Source of the DNA: an uncultured bacterium
GTDB lineage: Bacteria; Bacillota; Clostridia; Oscillospirales; Oscillospiraceae
Length of the DNA: 64,000 nucleotides
NCBI GenBank assembly: GCA_946548895.1
Contig: CAMNQF010000012.1
Coordinates: 1 to 64,000 of the forward strand
Direction: 5' to 3'
Below are positions 1 through 8,455 of this stretch, piece by piece. The notes beneath the pieces were generated by a model that was given only the letters and a program-made list of their open reading frames with translations, had not been told where the DNA came from and did no database searches. Each line of letters begins with the position of its first letter. Position 1 is the stretch's first letter. The translations under genes and the position numbers were made by a program.

Positions 1-606
<606 letters not shown>

Positions 607-635
607 TTATTTATGATAGGGGCTTGCACGGCTTT

Positions 636-664
636 ATTATACTCTAACCGCGCCCCAAAGGGAA
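636..664 (-). promoter_or_regulatory. Probable sigma-A promoter of gap
   Basis: On the minus strand a perfect TATAAT lies at 636-641, about 40 bases before the gap start. The -35 position (659-664) is poor, so the -35 assignment is weak. Confidence 0.55.
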
Positions 665-781
665 GGGGTATTGTGAAAAATTTTTCAAACTTTTTTCCGT
701 TTTGTTCGGCAAAATGGCGGGGCTGGGCCGCCCGGCCCCGCCCTCTCCCATAAAACGGAAGTTTCTGCCGCTTGACAGCGC

Positions 782-819
782 TGGTATAATGGGAGCGCAG
801 CATGGAAAGCGAGGAGGAG
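782..819 (+). promoter_or_regulatory. Extended -10 promoter and RBS of the ClC gene
   Basis: TGGTATAAT at 782-790 is an extended -10 element. It is followed by the strong ribosome-binding site GAGGAGGAG (811-819) in front of the ATG at 825. The upstream TTGACA (772-777) is only 7 bases from the -10 and cannot act as its -35. Confidence 0.5.
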
Positions 820-824
820 CCGCG

Positions 825-2078
825 ATGGACAAGCTGAGGGACAAATTTCTGAACGCGCTGCCCACCCTCCGGGCGCTGGGCCGGTGGCTGGTTCTGGCGG
901 GGCTGGCGGGGCTGGCCTGCGGGCTGGCGGGGGCGGCGTTCACCTGGTGCGTGGCCCAGGCCACGGCCCTGCGGGGGGCCCACCCCTGGCTGCTGTTCTG
1001 TATGCCCCTGGCGGGACTGGCCATCGTGTGGGCCTACCGCGCCGCCGGGATGGAGAACGACAGCGGCACCAACCAGATCATCGCCAGCGTCCGGGGCGGG
1101 GAGCGCCCCCCGGTGCGGCTGGCCCCGCTGATCTTCCTGGGGTCGGTGCTCACCCACCTCACCGGCGGCAGCGCTGGCCGGGAGGGGGCAGCTTTGCAGA
1201 TCGGCGGCAGCATTTCCGCCGGCATCGGCCGGCTGCTGCGGCTGGGGGAGCGGAATACCAACACCATCATCCAGTGCGGCATGGCGGGGCTGTTTTCCGC
1301 CCTGTTCGGCACCCCCCTCACCGCCACCGTGTTCGCCATGGAGGTGGTGAACGTGGGCCACTTTCGGTATGCCGCCCTGTTCCCCTGCCTGCTGTCCGCC
1401 CTCATCGCCGACGCCGTCCCCCGGCTGCTGGGGCTGCCCGCCGAGGCGTACCACCTGTCCGGCCTGCCGGAGCCGGGGCCGGTCTCCCTGCTGCAATGCG
1501 GCGGGCTGGCCATTCTGGCGGCGCTGGCGTCCATCGCCTTCTGCGTGCTCATGCACGAGGCGGCCCATCTCTATAAGAAGTACATCCCCAACCAGTACCT
1601 GCGGGCACTGGCGGGGGCGGCGCTGGTCATCGTCCTCACCCTGGCGGAGGGCAGCGGCGACTACAACGGCGCGGGAGGACATATCATTGAGCTGGCGGTG
1701 GAGGGGAAGGTCCATGCGCCCTGGGCCTTCGCCCTGAAAATGCTGTTCACCGCCCTGACCCTGGGGGCGGGCTTCCGGGGCGGGGAGATCGTGCCCACCC
1801 TGTTCATCGGCTCCACCTTTGGGTGCGCCGTGGGCCCGCTGCTGGGGCTGGATCCGGCGTTTTCCGCCGCCGTCGGCATGATCGCCCTGTTCTGCGGGGT
1901 GGTGAACTGCCCCCTGGCCTCCATCTTCCTGGCCATTGAGCTGTTCGGCGGGGGCGGCCTGCCGTTCTTTGCCCTGGCCTGCTCCCTGAGCTTCCTGGTC
2001 AGCGGGCGGTACTCGCTGTACAGCAGCCAGAATATCGTGTACTCCAAACTGGAGGCCCGGCTCAACGACACCCCGTAA
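825..2078 (+). CDS. ClC-family anion channel/transporter
   Basis: This 417-residue membrane protein of the ClC family moves halide ions, either as a channel or in exchange for protons. It has the usual many hydrophobic helices. The selectivity segment GSAGREGAALQ carries the gating glutamate, and a GGEIVPTLFIG segment matches the family's second conserved loop. The proline that normally follows GREG is alanine here. That change is also seen in fluoride-type relatives, so chloride versus fluoride is open. It has no cytosolic CBS domains and ends about 55 residues after the last conserved block. The start at 825 was chosen over a frame opening at 702 because of the GAGGAGGAG site. It is the only plus-strand gene between gap and the small regulators, and repeat A1 begins a few bases after its stop. 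Confidence 0.9.
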   Translation: MDKLRDKFLNALPTLRALGRWLVLAGLAGLACGLAGAAFTWCVAQATALRGAHPWLLFCMPLAGLAIVWAYRAAGMENDSGTNQIIASVRGGERPPVRLAPLIFLGSVLTHLTGGSAGREGAALQIGGSISAGIGRLLRLGERNTNTIIQCGMAGLFSALFGTPLTATVFAMEVVNVGHFRYAALFPCLLSALIADAVPRLLGLPAEAYHLSGLPEPGPVSLLQCGGLAILAALASIAFCVLMHEAAHLYKKYIPNQYLRALAGAALVIVLTLAEGSGDYNGAGGHIIELAVEGKVHAPWAFALKMLFTALTLGAGFRGGEIVPTLFIGSTFGCAVGPLLGLDPAFSAAVGMIALFCGVVNCPLASIFLAIELFGGGGLPFFALACSLSFLVSGRYSLYSSQNIVYSKLEARLNDTP

Positions 2079-2082
2079 CGGT

Positions 2083-2335
2083 CCTACTTTCTGCTTGTGC
2101 AGAAAGTAGGCAAAGACACACTCAGGGGGAAACCCTCCGGGTGAACACGGCCCCAAGGGCGGGCCATGTTCACAGTCGGGTCTCCCCCCGAGACCCCCCT
2201 GTTACGAGGGACGCCCTATACGGCGGATCAAAACAAATTTCCGGCGCGTAGGGCTTTCGGCTCAGATGCCCCCATTTGTGCTGCCGCCGGTATTTGGTCA
2301 TTGGCCGGGTCAGGTCTATTGGGCTGCGCCTGAGC
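2083..2335 (-). repeat. Family A structured repeat, copy A1
   Basis: This copy lies between the convergent ClC and XRE genes and reads on the minus strand. It shares with A2 (39.0 kb) and A3 (56.9 kb) an ordered set of blocks: AGGCGCAG, GGCGGCAGCAC, CGCGCCGGAA, GTATAGGGC, a small hairpin with GTAAC in the loop, a long variable stem, and TGTCTTTG followed by a 12-bp terminal hairpin. The terminal hairpin is CCTACTTTCTGC / GCAGAAAGTAGG at 2083-2110. Stems are kept by paired changes among the copies. It fills the otherwise gene-free 2079-2356. Confidence 0.75.
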
Positions 2336-2356
2336 TTGTGCGCCGCACGTTGCGTA

Positions 2357-2569
2357 TCAGGGGTAAGGCGTCATAACGTCCGTGCGGCCCAAAAGATAAT
2401 CAACGCTTGTCCCATAATAGTCGGCCAATTTGATCAGAACATCAGTGGGAATGTCCCGTTTGCCCGTTTCATAATAAGAATAACATACTTGACCGCATTG
2501 CAAATATTCTGCAAGGTCTTTTTGCAATAGATCCTTATCCTCCCTCATGTCTCGGATTCTTCTATACAT
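2357..2569 (-). CDS. XRE-family helix-turn-helix regulator
   Basis: This 70-residue protein is essentially one Cro/C1-type helix-turn-helix: an N-terminal MYRRIRDMRED helix, the LQKDLAEYL and YSYYETGKRDIP helices that contact DNA, and the closing segment YYGTSVDYLLGRTD, very typical of Clostridia XRE proteins. There is no effector domain, so it probably works as a small repressor. The start is the ATG at 2567-2569 because AGAGGAG stands seven bases upstream; a longer frame from 2605 lacks such a site. It is transcribed divergently from a ribbon-helix-helix gene, and the shared spacer holds inverted repeats that could be its operator. Confidence 0.88.
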   Translation of the reverse strand: MYRRIRDMREDKDLLQKDLAEYLQCGQVCYSYYETGKRDIPTDVLIKLADYYGTSVDYLLGRTDVMTPYP

Positions 2570-2590
2570 TTTGGATACTCCTCTCTTGCA

Positions 2591-2660
2591 GATAGGATGT
2601 ACCAAAAGTATAGGTAAAACATTTTGTTATATTGACATAATTACCAAAATGGTATATGCT
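2591..2660. promoter_or_regulatory. Divergent promoter/operator between XRE and RHH genes
   Basis: A plus-strand promoter is visible: TTGACA at 2632-2637 and TATGCT at 2655-2660, 17 bases apart. Between the two hexamers is the inverted repeat TACCA-AAA-TGGTA (2642-2654). A related half-site pair, TACC...GGTA, lies near 2600-2616. Repeats at this place fit autoregulation by the XRE or RHH protein (inference). Confidence 0.6.
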
Positions 2661-2679
2661 GTCCTTGAGGTGATCACAG

Positions 2680-2835
2680 ATGGCCAAAGAAGACAAGAGA
2701 AGAGTTTCAATTTTGATACCGGAGGGAGTATACCGGCAACTGGAGGAACAGGCGGAGTGTTCCTCACGATCTCTTTCATCCTATATCAGGCAGGTTTTGA
2801 AATGGCATCTATTATATCTGAATCAATTTCCATAA
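2680..2835 (+). CDS. Small ribbon-helix-helix (CopG/Arc-like) protein
   Basis: This 51-codon gene encodes MAKEDKRRVSILIPE followed by GVYRQLEEQAECSSRSLSSY and a short basic/hydrophobic tail. The beta-strand KRRVSILIPEGVYRQLEEQA followed by a helix with SLSSYIRQVL is the pattern of ribbon-helix-helix DNA-binding proteins, which act as dimers. A ribosome site GAGGTGAT precedes the ATG. It has its own promoter and is divergent from the XRE gene. It could be an antitoxin-type regulator, but no toxin gene follows; the next feature is a hairpin and then the convergent obg. Confidence 0.7.
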   Translation: MAKEDKRRVSILIPEGVYRQLEEQAECSSRSLSSYIRQVLKWHLLYLNQFP

Positions 2836-2847
2836 GCATAGAACGCC

Positions 2848-2930
2848 TGAGGGCCTGTCCGAATGGACAGGCCCCTAAAAGTTTCTTTTTTCGCTTCCTT
2901 TTTTCTTTTCAAAGAAAAAGTAAGGCCCTT
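2848..2930 (+). terminator. Hairpin plus family D polypyrimidine repeat
   Basis: A 10-bp hairpin GGGCCTGTCC-gaat-GGACAGGCCC is followed by TAAAAGTTTCTTTTTT, a plausible terminator for the RHH gene. It runs straight into a family D repeat: CGCTTCCTTTTTTC and then CTTTTTCTTTTCAAAGAAAAAG, which reads on both strands and may also end obg transcripts. Confidence 0.6.
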
Positions 2931-2934
2931 GAAC

Positions 2935-4218
2935 TTACCTCTGGTACTCGAACTCCAGATTATAGAGGCACACGGCGTCGCCGTCCTGGACGCCCAGGTC
3001 CTCCAGCTGCTGGTACACCCCGGCGTCCCGCAGCTTGCGCTCGAACCAGTTGCGGCTCTCGTAGTCGCCGAAGTTGACGTTTGCCATGAGCTGGCGCAGC
3101 CAGGGCCCGTCCACCAGCCAGGTGCCATCCTCGTCCCGCTGGATGTCCAGGGCCTCCGAGGTGTCCACCTCCGGGGGCCGCTCCACGTAGGTGGGCTCGT
3201 AGACGGTCACCGGGGGCAGGGTGGACAGCTCCCGGGCGGCGGCGTACATCAGCTCCTGGGTGCCCTGGTGGGCGGCGGCGGACAGCTCAAACAGGGGACA
3301 GCCCCTGGCCTCCACGTGTGAGCGGAGCCTGGCCAGCAGCCCGGGGTCCTCCATGATGTCCACCTTGTTGGCGGCCACGATCATCCGCCGGGAGGCCAGC
3401 TCGGGGGACCAGCGCTCCAGCTCCTGGCAGATGGCGTCGAAGTCGGCCACCGGGTCCCGGCCCTCGGAGCCGGACACGTCCACCACGTGGATGAGCAGGC
3501 GGCAGCGGTCCACGTGGCGGAGGAAGTCGTGGCCCAGGCCCGCGCCGTCGGCGGCGCCCTCGATGATGCCGGGGATGTCGGCCAGCACGAAGGACTGGCC
3601 CTCCTCCATAGGCACCACCCCCAGGTTGGGGGAGAGGGTGGTAAAGTGGTAGTTGGCGATTTTGGGCTGGGCCCGTGTGACCACGCTGAGAAGGGTGGAC
3701 TTGCCCACGTTGGGGAAGCCCACCAGCCCCACGTCGGCCAGCAGCTTCAGCTCCAGAAGGACCTCCCGGTACTGCCCCGGCAGGCCCGCCTTGGCGAACC
3801 GGGGGGCCTGCCGGGTGGGGGTGGCGAAGTGCTGGTTGCCCCAGCCGCCGTTGCCGCCTTTCGCCAGGACGAAGTCCTCCTGGCCGGACATATCGCAGAT
3901 GATCTCCTTTGTCTCCAGGTCCCGGACCACCGTGCCCCTGGGGACCCGGATCACCAGGTCGCCGCCGTCCTTGCCGGAGCAGCGCTTGCCCTGGCCGTCC
4001 TTGCCGTTTTCGGCGGTGTACTTGCGCTTGTAGCGGAAGTCCATCAGGGTGGACATATGGGGGTCCACCCGCAGGACGATGTTGCCGCCCCGGCCGCCGT
4101 CGCCGCCGTCGGGGCCGCCGGAGGCCACGTACTTTTCCCGGTGGAAGGCCACCGCGCCGCCGCCGCCGGCTCCGGCCCGGACGGTGATCCGGGCGGTGTC
4201 AATGAATTGATTGGCCAT
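2935..4218 (-). CDS. obg: GTPase Obg
   Basis: This essential GTPase is linked to large ribosomal subunit assembly and the stringent/stress response. It has 427 residues in the three-domain Firmicutes form. First comes the glycine-rich Obg fold (residues 1-158, with GAGGGGAV and GGDGGRGGN). The G domain follows with GFPNVGKST (near residue 167), DIPG and NKVD. A C-terminal OCT domain covers about 350-427. The start ATG at 4218 is followed by the typical NQFIDTARITVRAG. It is the last gene of the minus-strand run behind rplU-prp-rpmA. In many bacteria obg directly follows rpmA, whereas here three small genes stand between them. Confidence 0.97.
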   Translation of the reverse strand: MANQFIDTARITVRAGAGGGGAVAFHREKYVASGGPDGGDGGRGGNIVLRVDPHMSTLMDFRYKRKYTAENGKDGQGKRCSGKDGGDLVIRVPRGTVVRDLETKEIICDMSGQEDFVLAKGGNGGWGNQHFATPTRQAPRFAKAGLPGQYREVLLELKLLADVGLVGFPNVGKSTLLSVVTRAQPKIANYHFTTLSPNLGVVPMEEGQSFVLADIPGIIEGAADGAGLGHDFLRHVDRCRLLIHVVDVSGSEGRDPVADFDAICQELERWSPELASRRMIVAANKVDIMEDPGLLARLRSHVEARGCPLFELSAAAHQGTQELMYAAARELSTLPPVTVYEPTYVERPPEVDTSEALDIQRDEDGTWLVDGPWLRQLMANVNFGDYESRNWFERKLRDAGVYQQLEDLGVQDGDAVCLYNLEFEYQR

Positions 4219-4243
4219 AAGGCCCTCCTTTTTTGAGAATGAG

Positions 4244-4684
4244 TTATTGGCAGAGGCCCTCGAAGAAGCGGCGGGCGTTTTCCAGGTCCTCCTGGTCAGG
4301 ATGCCCCTTGCCGGTGCCTCCTATGAGCTTGAAGGGCCCGAAGGTGTTGAAGCCCCGGCAGCCGAACTCCCCGGCCACCTGGGCGGATTTTTCCCTGACC
4401 GCCGCCGCGATGGACTTGGCGCTGCCCAGCCCCGCGTAGGTGTACAGGAAGAACACCCGCCTGCCCTCCGGCAGGTTTGCCCTGGCGAAGTTCAGCACGT
4501 CCGGGTGGAAGCTTCCGGCGTAAATGCCGGAGGCGAAGCCGATGAGGTCGTAGCCGCTCAGGTCGGCCCGCGCCTGGGCGGACGCGTCGATGAGGGTCAC
4601 GTCGTGGCCCCGGGCCACGGCCTCCACCAGCTTTTTGGTGTTGCCGTGGTGGCTGGAGTGGTAGGCGATTACGGTTTTCAGCAT
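4244..4684 (-). CDS. Flavodoxin-family protein
   Basis: This 146-residue protein has the flavodoxin fold. The N-terminal YHSSHHGNTKKLVEAVA is the phosphate-binding loop for FMN, which normally carries a T/S-x-T-G-N-T pattern. Later segments are DLIGFASGIYAG and FFLYTYAGLG. It probably binds FMN and carries electrons or acts as a small reductase in the cytosol; the partner is unknown. The start at 4684 has AAAGGCGG upstream and lies inside the last codons of the acetyltransferase gene, a 7-base overlap that implies translational coupling. The gene ends 25 bases before obg. Confidence 0.85.
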   Translation of the reverse strand: MLKTVIAYHSSHHGNTKKLVEAVARGHDVTLIDASAQARADLSGYDLIGFASGIYAGSFHPDVLNFARANLPEGRRVFFLYTYAGLGSAKSIAAAVREKSAQVAGEFGCRGFNTFGPFKLIGGTGKGHPDQEDLENARRFFEGLCQ

Positions 4685-5319
4685 GACGGTCCGCCTTTCT
4701 GTTCCCTGGAAATCTGCTCCCAGTTGATTTTGCGGCCCTTGAAGTAGTACTGCCGGTCGTGCTCGCCGATCTCCCGCAGCACCCGGCAGGGGTTGCCCGC
4801 GGCCACGGCATTGGCGGGCAGGTCGCGGGTGACCACGCTGCCGGCGCCCACCACGGTGTTGTCGCCGATGGCCACGCCGGGCACCACGATCACCCCCGCC
4901 CCCAGCCAGCAGTTGCGGCCGATGCGCACCGGGGCGTTGTACTGGTAGGCTTTTTCCCGCAGCTCGGGCAGGATGGGGTGGCCCGCCGTGGCGACCACCA
5001 CATTGGGGCCGAACTCGGTGTAGTCCCCCACATAGATGTGGGTGTCGTCCACAAAGGTGCCGTTGAAGTTCACATAGACGAAGCTGCCGAAGTGGATGTG
5101 CCGCCCGCCCCAGTTGGCGTGGAAGGGGGGCTCGATGTAGCACCCTTGGCCGATCTCGGCGAACATCTCCCTCAGCATGGCCGCCCGCTTCTCCTGCTCC
5201 GGGGGGCGGGTCTGGTTGAACTCATACAGCTTGTCCAGGCATTGGAGCTGCTCGGCCATAATTGCGTCGTCCATGGGGAGGTACAGCTCCCCGCCGTGCA
5301 TTTTTTCCCGGAAGTCCAT
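4678..5319 (-). CDS. Sugar O-acetyltransferase (maltose/galactoside acetyltransferase type)
   Basis: This 213-residue cytosolic enzyme belongs to the left-handed beta-helix acetyltransferases that move acetyl from acetyl-CoA onto sugars (LacA/Maa group). It has the N-terminal helical cap (EKMHGGELY), the catalytic histidine segment TAGHPILPELREK, and hexapeptide turns such as IGRNCWLGAGVIVVPG, IGDNTVVGAGSVVT and the closing LPANAVAAGNPCRVLREI. The length matches the family (180-215). It overlaps the flavodoxin gene at its 3' end. The true acceptor sugar cannot be told from sequence. Confidence 0.92.
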   Translation of the reverse strand: MDFREKMHGGELYLPMDDAIMAEQLQCLDKLYEFNQTRPPEQEKRAAMLREMFAEIGQGCYIEPPFHANWGGRHIHFGSFVYVNFNGTFVDDTHIYVGDYTEFGPNVVVATAGHPILPELREKAYQYNAPVRIGRNCWLGAGVIVVPGVAIGDNTVVGAGSVVTRDLPANAVAAGNPCRVLREIGEHDRQYYFKGRKINWEQISREQKGGPSC

Positions 5320-5377
5320 AGCTCCTCCTCATAAATCCAGCCGGCAGGCGGCATACCCGTCCGCCTGCCTCCGTCTT

Positions 5378-5581
5378 CTATTGTCCGCTGTTCTCCTTGG
5401 AGAGACTGAGCGCCACCCCCAGGATGCCCGCGAGCAGCCCCAGCCAGACCAGGATAAAGGAAAATACGCCGCCGATCCCATGATCCATCATGGGAACAGC
5501 AGTATTGTTGACCGCGGCGACCAGCACCAGCAGCATTCCAAACAAAATGAGCGCAATCCCCACGGCTTGCTTTTTCTCCAT
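5378..5581 (-). CDS. Small two-helix membrane protein, unknown
   Basis: This 67-residue protein has two hydrophobic segments, IALILFGMLLVLVAAV and FSFILVWLGLLAGILGVA, separated by a short loop with VPMMDHGIGG. It ends in a polar tail KENSGQ. A ribosome site GGGAG stands before the ATG at 5581; a longer frame from 5656 would read through the rpmA terminator and was not used. It resembles generic small membrane proteins of Clostridia. No function is recognised. It sits between rpmA and the acetyltransferase gene. Confidence 0.7.
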   Translation of the reverse strand: MEKKQAVGIALILFGMLLVLVAAVNNTAVPMMDHGIGGVFSFILVWLGLLAGILGVALSLSKENSGQ

Positions 5582-5601
5582 TTTGACACGCTCCCTTTCA
5601 T

Positions 5602-5636
5602 GAAAAAAGCCGCAAACGGTCCCCCGTTTGCGGCTC
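5602..5636 (-). terminator. Rho-independent terminator of rplU-prp-rpmA
   Basis: On the minus strand AGCCGCAAACGG-GGGA-CCGTTTGCGGCT is followed by six T's, just after the rpmA stop. It separates the ribosomal operon from the small membrane gene. Confidence 0.9.
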
Positions 5637-5645
5637 TTGGCTGGG

Positions 5646-5930
<285 letters not shown>

Positions 5931-5966
5931 AATCGTTTCCGTCCTTTCTGTTAAAGGTTAAAAGCT

Positions 5967-6097
5967 GTCACGCTGCGCCTGTCCGCGGCGCGCGGCTTCA
6001 CTCCGATTCGGGCAAAATCCAGCCCCACTGGGTGGGCCTTGAGCTTTTGCCCTCACTTCGCTCCATCCGCGCTGCTCACGACGGCTCCGCGCTTCTT
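5967..6097 (-). repeat. Family B repeat, copy B1
   Basis: Read on the minus strand it starts at the prp stop (TAA then GAAGCGCGG). It continues through GTCGTGAGCAGCGCGGATGG, a hairpin built on GCAAAAGC...GATTTTGC and GAAGCCGCGCG, and ends near GCGTGAC. It is nearly colinear with B4 after gyrB. It lies inside the rplU-prp-rpmA operon. Confidence 0.8.
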
Positions 6098-6437
6098 ACT
6101 CGTCGTCATCGTCCATCAGGACGGTGAGATAATCGGGATATTCCTCCCCCATGGCCTGGAGGTAGACCATCAGCCCCGCCAGCAGGTTCTGGCAGGTGTG
6201 TTCGTTTTCCTCGCTCAGTCCAACCGGGAGCTTGAGGGAGATGCGGGCGTCCTTTTCGCTGGCCTTCACCGGGGCCCCCAGGCCCAGCACCTCGTTGATG
6301 GTGCACTCGGTGAGCCCCACGGCGGCGGAGACGGCGGCGCACACAATGTCCGCGCCCGCCTCGGCGTACCCGCTGTGGCCCTCCACCAGGAAGCCGTCGA
6401 TCCGGCCGGACCCGCTGTGGAAGGTAACGGTGGTCAT
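6096..6437 (-). CDS. prp: Ribosomal-processing cysteine protease Prp
   Basis: Prp cuts the N-terminal extension off pre-L27. The 113-residue protein has the catalytic pair in its usual setting: His21 in GHSGYAEAG and Cys33 in ADIVCAAVSA. It then has the family's conserved NEVLGL segment and a late QNLLAGLMVYLQAMGEEYPDYL helix, and ends with an acidic tail. It sits 11 bases after rplU and before rpmA, the canonical order in Firmicutes, which supports the call strongly. Confidence 0.95.
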   Translation of the reverse strand: MTTVTFHSGSGRIDGFLVEGHSGYAEAGADIVCAAVSAAVGLTECTINEVLGLGAPVKASEKDARISLKLPVGLSEENEHTCQNLLAGLMVYLQAMGEEYPDYLTVLMDDDDE

Positions 6438-6448
6438 AAGCGGACCCC

Positions 6449-6760
6449 TCAGGCGTTGACCTTGGTGATCTCCACCTTGGTGTAGGGCTGGCGGTGGCCC
6501 TGGCGGCGGCGGTAGTTCTTTTTGGGCTTGTACTTGAACACCAGCACCTTCTTGCCCTTGCCGTTCTTCACCACGTTGGCGGTGACGGAAGCGCCGGCCA
6601 CCGCGGGGGCGCCAAACTTGGCGCTGTCGCCGTCCAGAACGGCCAGCACCTTGTCGAAGGTAACGGATTCGCCGGCTTCCGCGTTCAGCTTCTCAATGTA
6701 GAGGGTGTCTCCCTCAGCCACCTTGTACTGCTTTCCGCCGGTCTCGATGATCGCGTGCAT
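6449..6760 (-). CDS. rplU: Ribosomal protein L21
   Basis: L21 (103 residues) binds 23S rRNA in the large subunit. It starts [18 protein letters not shown], has [10 protein letters not shown] in the middle, and ends in the basic RNA-binding segment [21 protein letters not shown], all diagnostic. The ATG at 6760 was chosen because AAGGAGTG precedes it; the frame is open further upstream only through the leader. It is the first gene of rplU-prp-rpmA. Confidence 0.98.
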   Translation of the reverse strand: MHAIIETGGKQYKVAEGDTLYIEKLNAEAGESVTFDKVLAVLDGDSAKFGAPAVAGASVTANVVKNGKGKKVLVFKYKPKKNYRRRQGHRQPYTKVEITKVNA

Positions 6761-6887
6761 ATCTGCACTCCTTTCCTTTATTACGGGCTCGCTGTCGGGG
6801 GTGGGGAAAACTCCCTCTTCTCTGTGGAAAAACCACACCCGGTCCATGCGGCTCAAATAGTATATCAGCCCGGTTTTGTAAAGTCAA
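6761..6887 (-). promoter_or_regulatory. Promoter and leader of the rplU operon (possible L21 autoregulatory leader)
   Basis: A strong sigma-A promoter reads TTGACT (6882-6887), 17 bases, TATACT (6859-6864) on the minus strand. The transcript leader is about 90 bases. It can form small hairpins such as TGTGG-TTTTT-CCACA and GGGA-gttt-TCCC. Firmicutes L21 operons are often autoregulated through such a leader, but I could not match the leader to that family by eye. Confidence 0.65.
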
Positions 6888-6906
6888 GCATTTTGCTCCG
6901 ATTTTC

Positions 6907-8454
6907 TCACGTTATTTCACGCTTTTGGGCCAGCTCCGCCTGGAACCGGGCAGCGGTGCGCTTGGCGGCGGCGATTTTGTCCCAACTCTCCAAATATTCC
7001 CTGGCGTACTTGGGGTTGTTCAGCCGGACAATTTTTCGGTTTTCCGGGTCCACCAGCTTGGTGATCCCCCCGGCCCCCAGGGACAGCACGGTTTGCAGCT
7101 CCTCCATCATCACGATATTGTAGGCGCACACCGCCCCCGGGCGGGCCCAGCCCACGTTTTCGAAGGAGCCGGACATATACTTCTGCCGGTACAGGTAATA
7201 GGGCGCGTAGCCCGCCCCGCGGAGGCGCTCCGAGGCCAGCGCCAGCATGGCCTCCACCGTCTCGGGGGCGCACAGGCCCCCGCCCGCCCCGGCAAGGCCC
7301 TCCTCGGTGAGGCGGGAACCCTTTTTCAGCGCCAGGGTGTGCACCGTGATGTTGGCGGGCCCCATGGCCAGCACCTGGTCCAGGGTCCGCCCGAAGCCCG
7401 CGGCGCTGTCGGCGGGCAGCCCGGCAATGAGGTCCATGTTCACCAGCCCGCCGAAGCGCCGCCCCGCCAGGACCATGGCCTCCACGATCTGGGCGGCGGT
7501 GTGGGCCCGGCCCATGGCCCGGAGCACGTGGTCCTCCATGGTCTGGGGGTTGATGGAAATTCTGTGGATGTTGTGGATTTTCAGCGTCTCCAGCTTGTCC
7601 GCGGTAATGGTGTCCGGCCGGCCGGCCTCCACGGTGAACTCGGCGCACCGCTCCATGGGCAGGAAGCGCTCCACGGCGGAAAGGATCCTGTGGAGCTGTT
7701 CCGCGGTCAGGGTGGTGGGGGTGCCGCCCCCCATGTAGGCGCAGGAGATGTGGAGATGTTCCTCCCGCAGGAGCCGCCCCGCCAGCTGGATTTCCCGGCA
7801 CAGGGCATCCACGTAGGGGTCCACCAGGGCCAGGGCGCCCTTGATGTCCGACGAGATGAAGGAGCAGTAGGCGCACCGGGTGGGGCAGAAGGGGATGCCG
7901 AGATAGAGGGCCAGCCCGTCCCGGCACAGCCCCCGGTTTACGTCCAGGGCGGCCTGGGCGCACTCCACCGCCAGCGCCGCCCGGGGGGCGGATACGCGGT
8001 ATTCATTTTCCAACTCCCGCTGGGCCTGTCCGGCCGTTCTGCCCGCCAGCATGGCCTTGGTGGGCAGCTTGACGGGCCGCACCCCGGTGAGGGACCCCCA
8101 GGGCAGCTCATGGCCCAGCAGGGCGGTCCCCGCCTTGTAAAAGGCCTGCTTCAGGGCATGGGACACGGTGTGGTACACCGCCTCATCCGGCTCATCCAGC
8201 TTTTCCGCGGGGAAGCCGGAGGAAGCGCTGTATTCCCCCTCCGGCCGGAACAGGAGGGCGTCCACCCGGACGGGCCCCTCCCCCCGCTGGAGGCGGAACA
8301 GGACGGCGTTTTGCTCCGCCGCCGGCCGGGCCGGGGGGCATGGGGGATACTCCGGCCTTTCCCCGGGAAATAGGGTGAGCAGCATCTGCTCGGCGGCAAA
8401 GCGGAAGCGTTCCGGGGGCCAGGGCCAGCCAGTCTGGGAAAACCAGATCTTCAT
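6907..8454 (-). CDS. hemZ: Radical-SAM coproporphyrinogen dehydrogenase-like protein HemZ
   Basis: This 515-residue member of the HemN/HemZ radical-SAM group includes enzymes that oxidise coproporphyrinogen III without oxygen. The iron-sulfur motif CPTRCAYC (CX3CX2C) is near residue 190, followed by the SAM-binding YMGGGTPTTL. An N-terminal region of about 175 residues before the motif is typical of HemZ rather than HemN. The C-terminal SFENVGWARPG and LSLGAGGITKLV segments match HemZ too. No other haem genes are nearby, so a role outside haem synthesis is possible. It starts one base before the metallo-hydrolase stop, so the two are one operon. Confidence 0.88.
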   Translation of the reverse strand: MKIWFSQTGWPWPPERFRFAAEQMLLTLFPGERPEYPPCPPARPAAEQNAVLFRLQRGEGPVRVDALLFRPEGEYSASSGFPAEKLDEPDEAVYHTVSHALKQAFYKAGTALLGHELPWGSLTGVRPVKLPTKAMLAGRTAGQAQRELENEYRVSAPRAALAVECAQAALDVNRGLCRDGLALYLGIPFCPTRCAYCSFISSDIKGALALVDPYVDALCREIQLAGRLLREEHLHISCAYMGGGTPTTLTAEQLHRILSAVERFLPMERCAEFTVEAGRPDTITADKLETLKIHNIHRISINPQTMEDHVLRAMGRAHTAAQIVEAMVLAGRRFGGLVNMDLIAGLPADSAAGFGRTLDQVLAMGPANITVHTLALKKGSRLTEEGLAGAGGGLCAPETVEAMLALASERLRGAGYAPYYLYRQKYMSGSFENVGWARPGAVCAYNIVMMEELQTVLSLGAGGITKLVDPENRKIVRLNNPKYAREYLESWDKIAAAKRTAARFQAELAQKREIT

Positions 8455-8455
8455 C

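Noticed and set aside
772-790. TTGACA followed by TATAAT before the ClC gene
   Set aside because: The hexamers are only 7 bases apart, so they cannot form one promoter; the TATAAT is kept as an extended -10.
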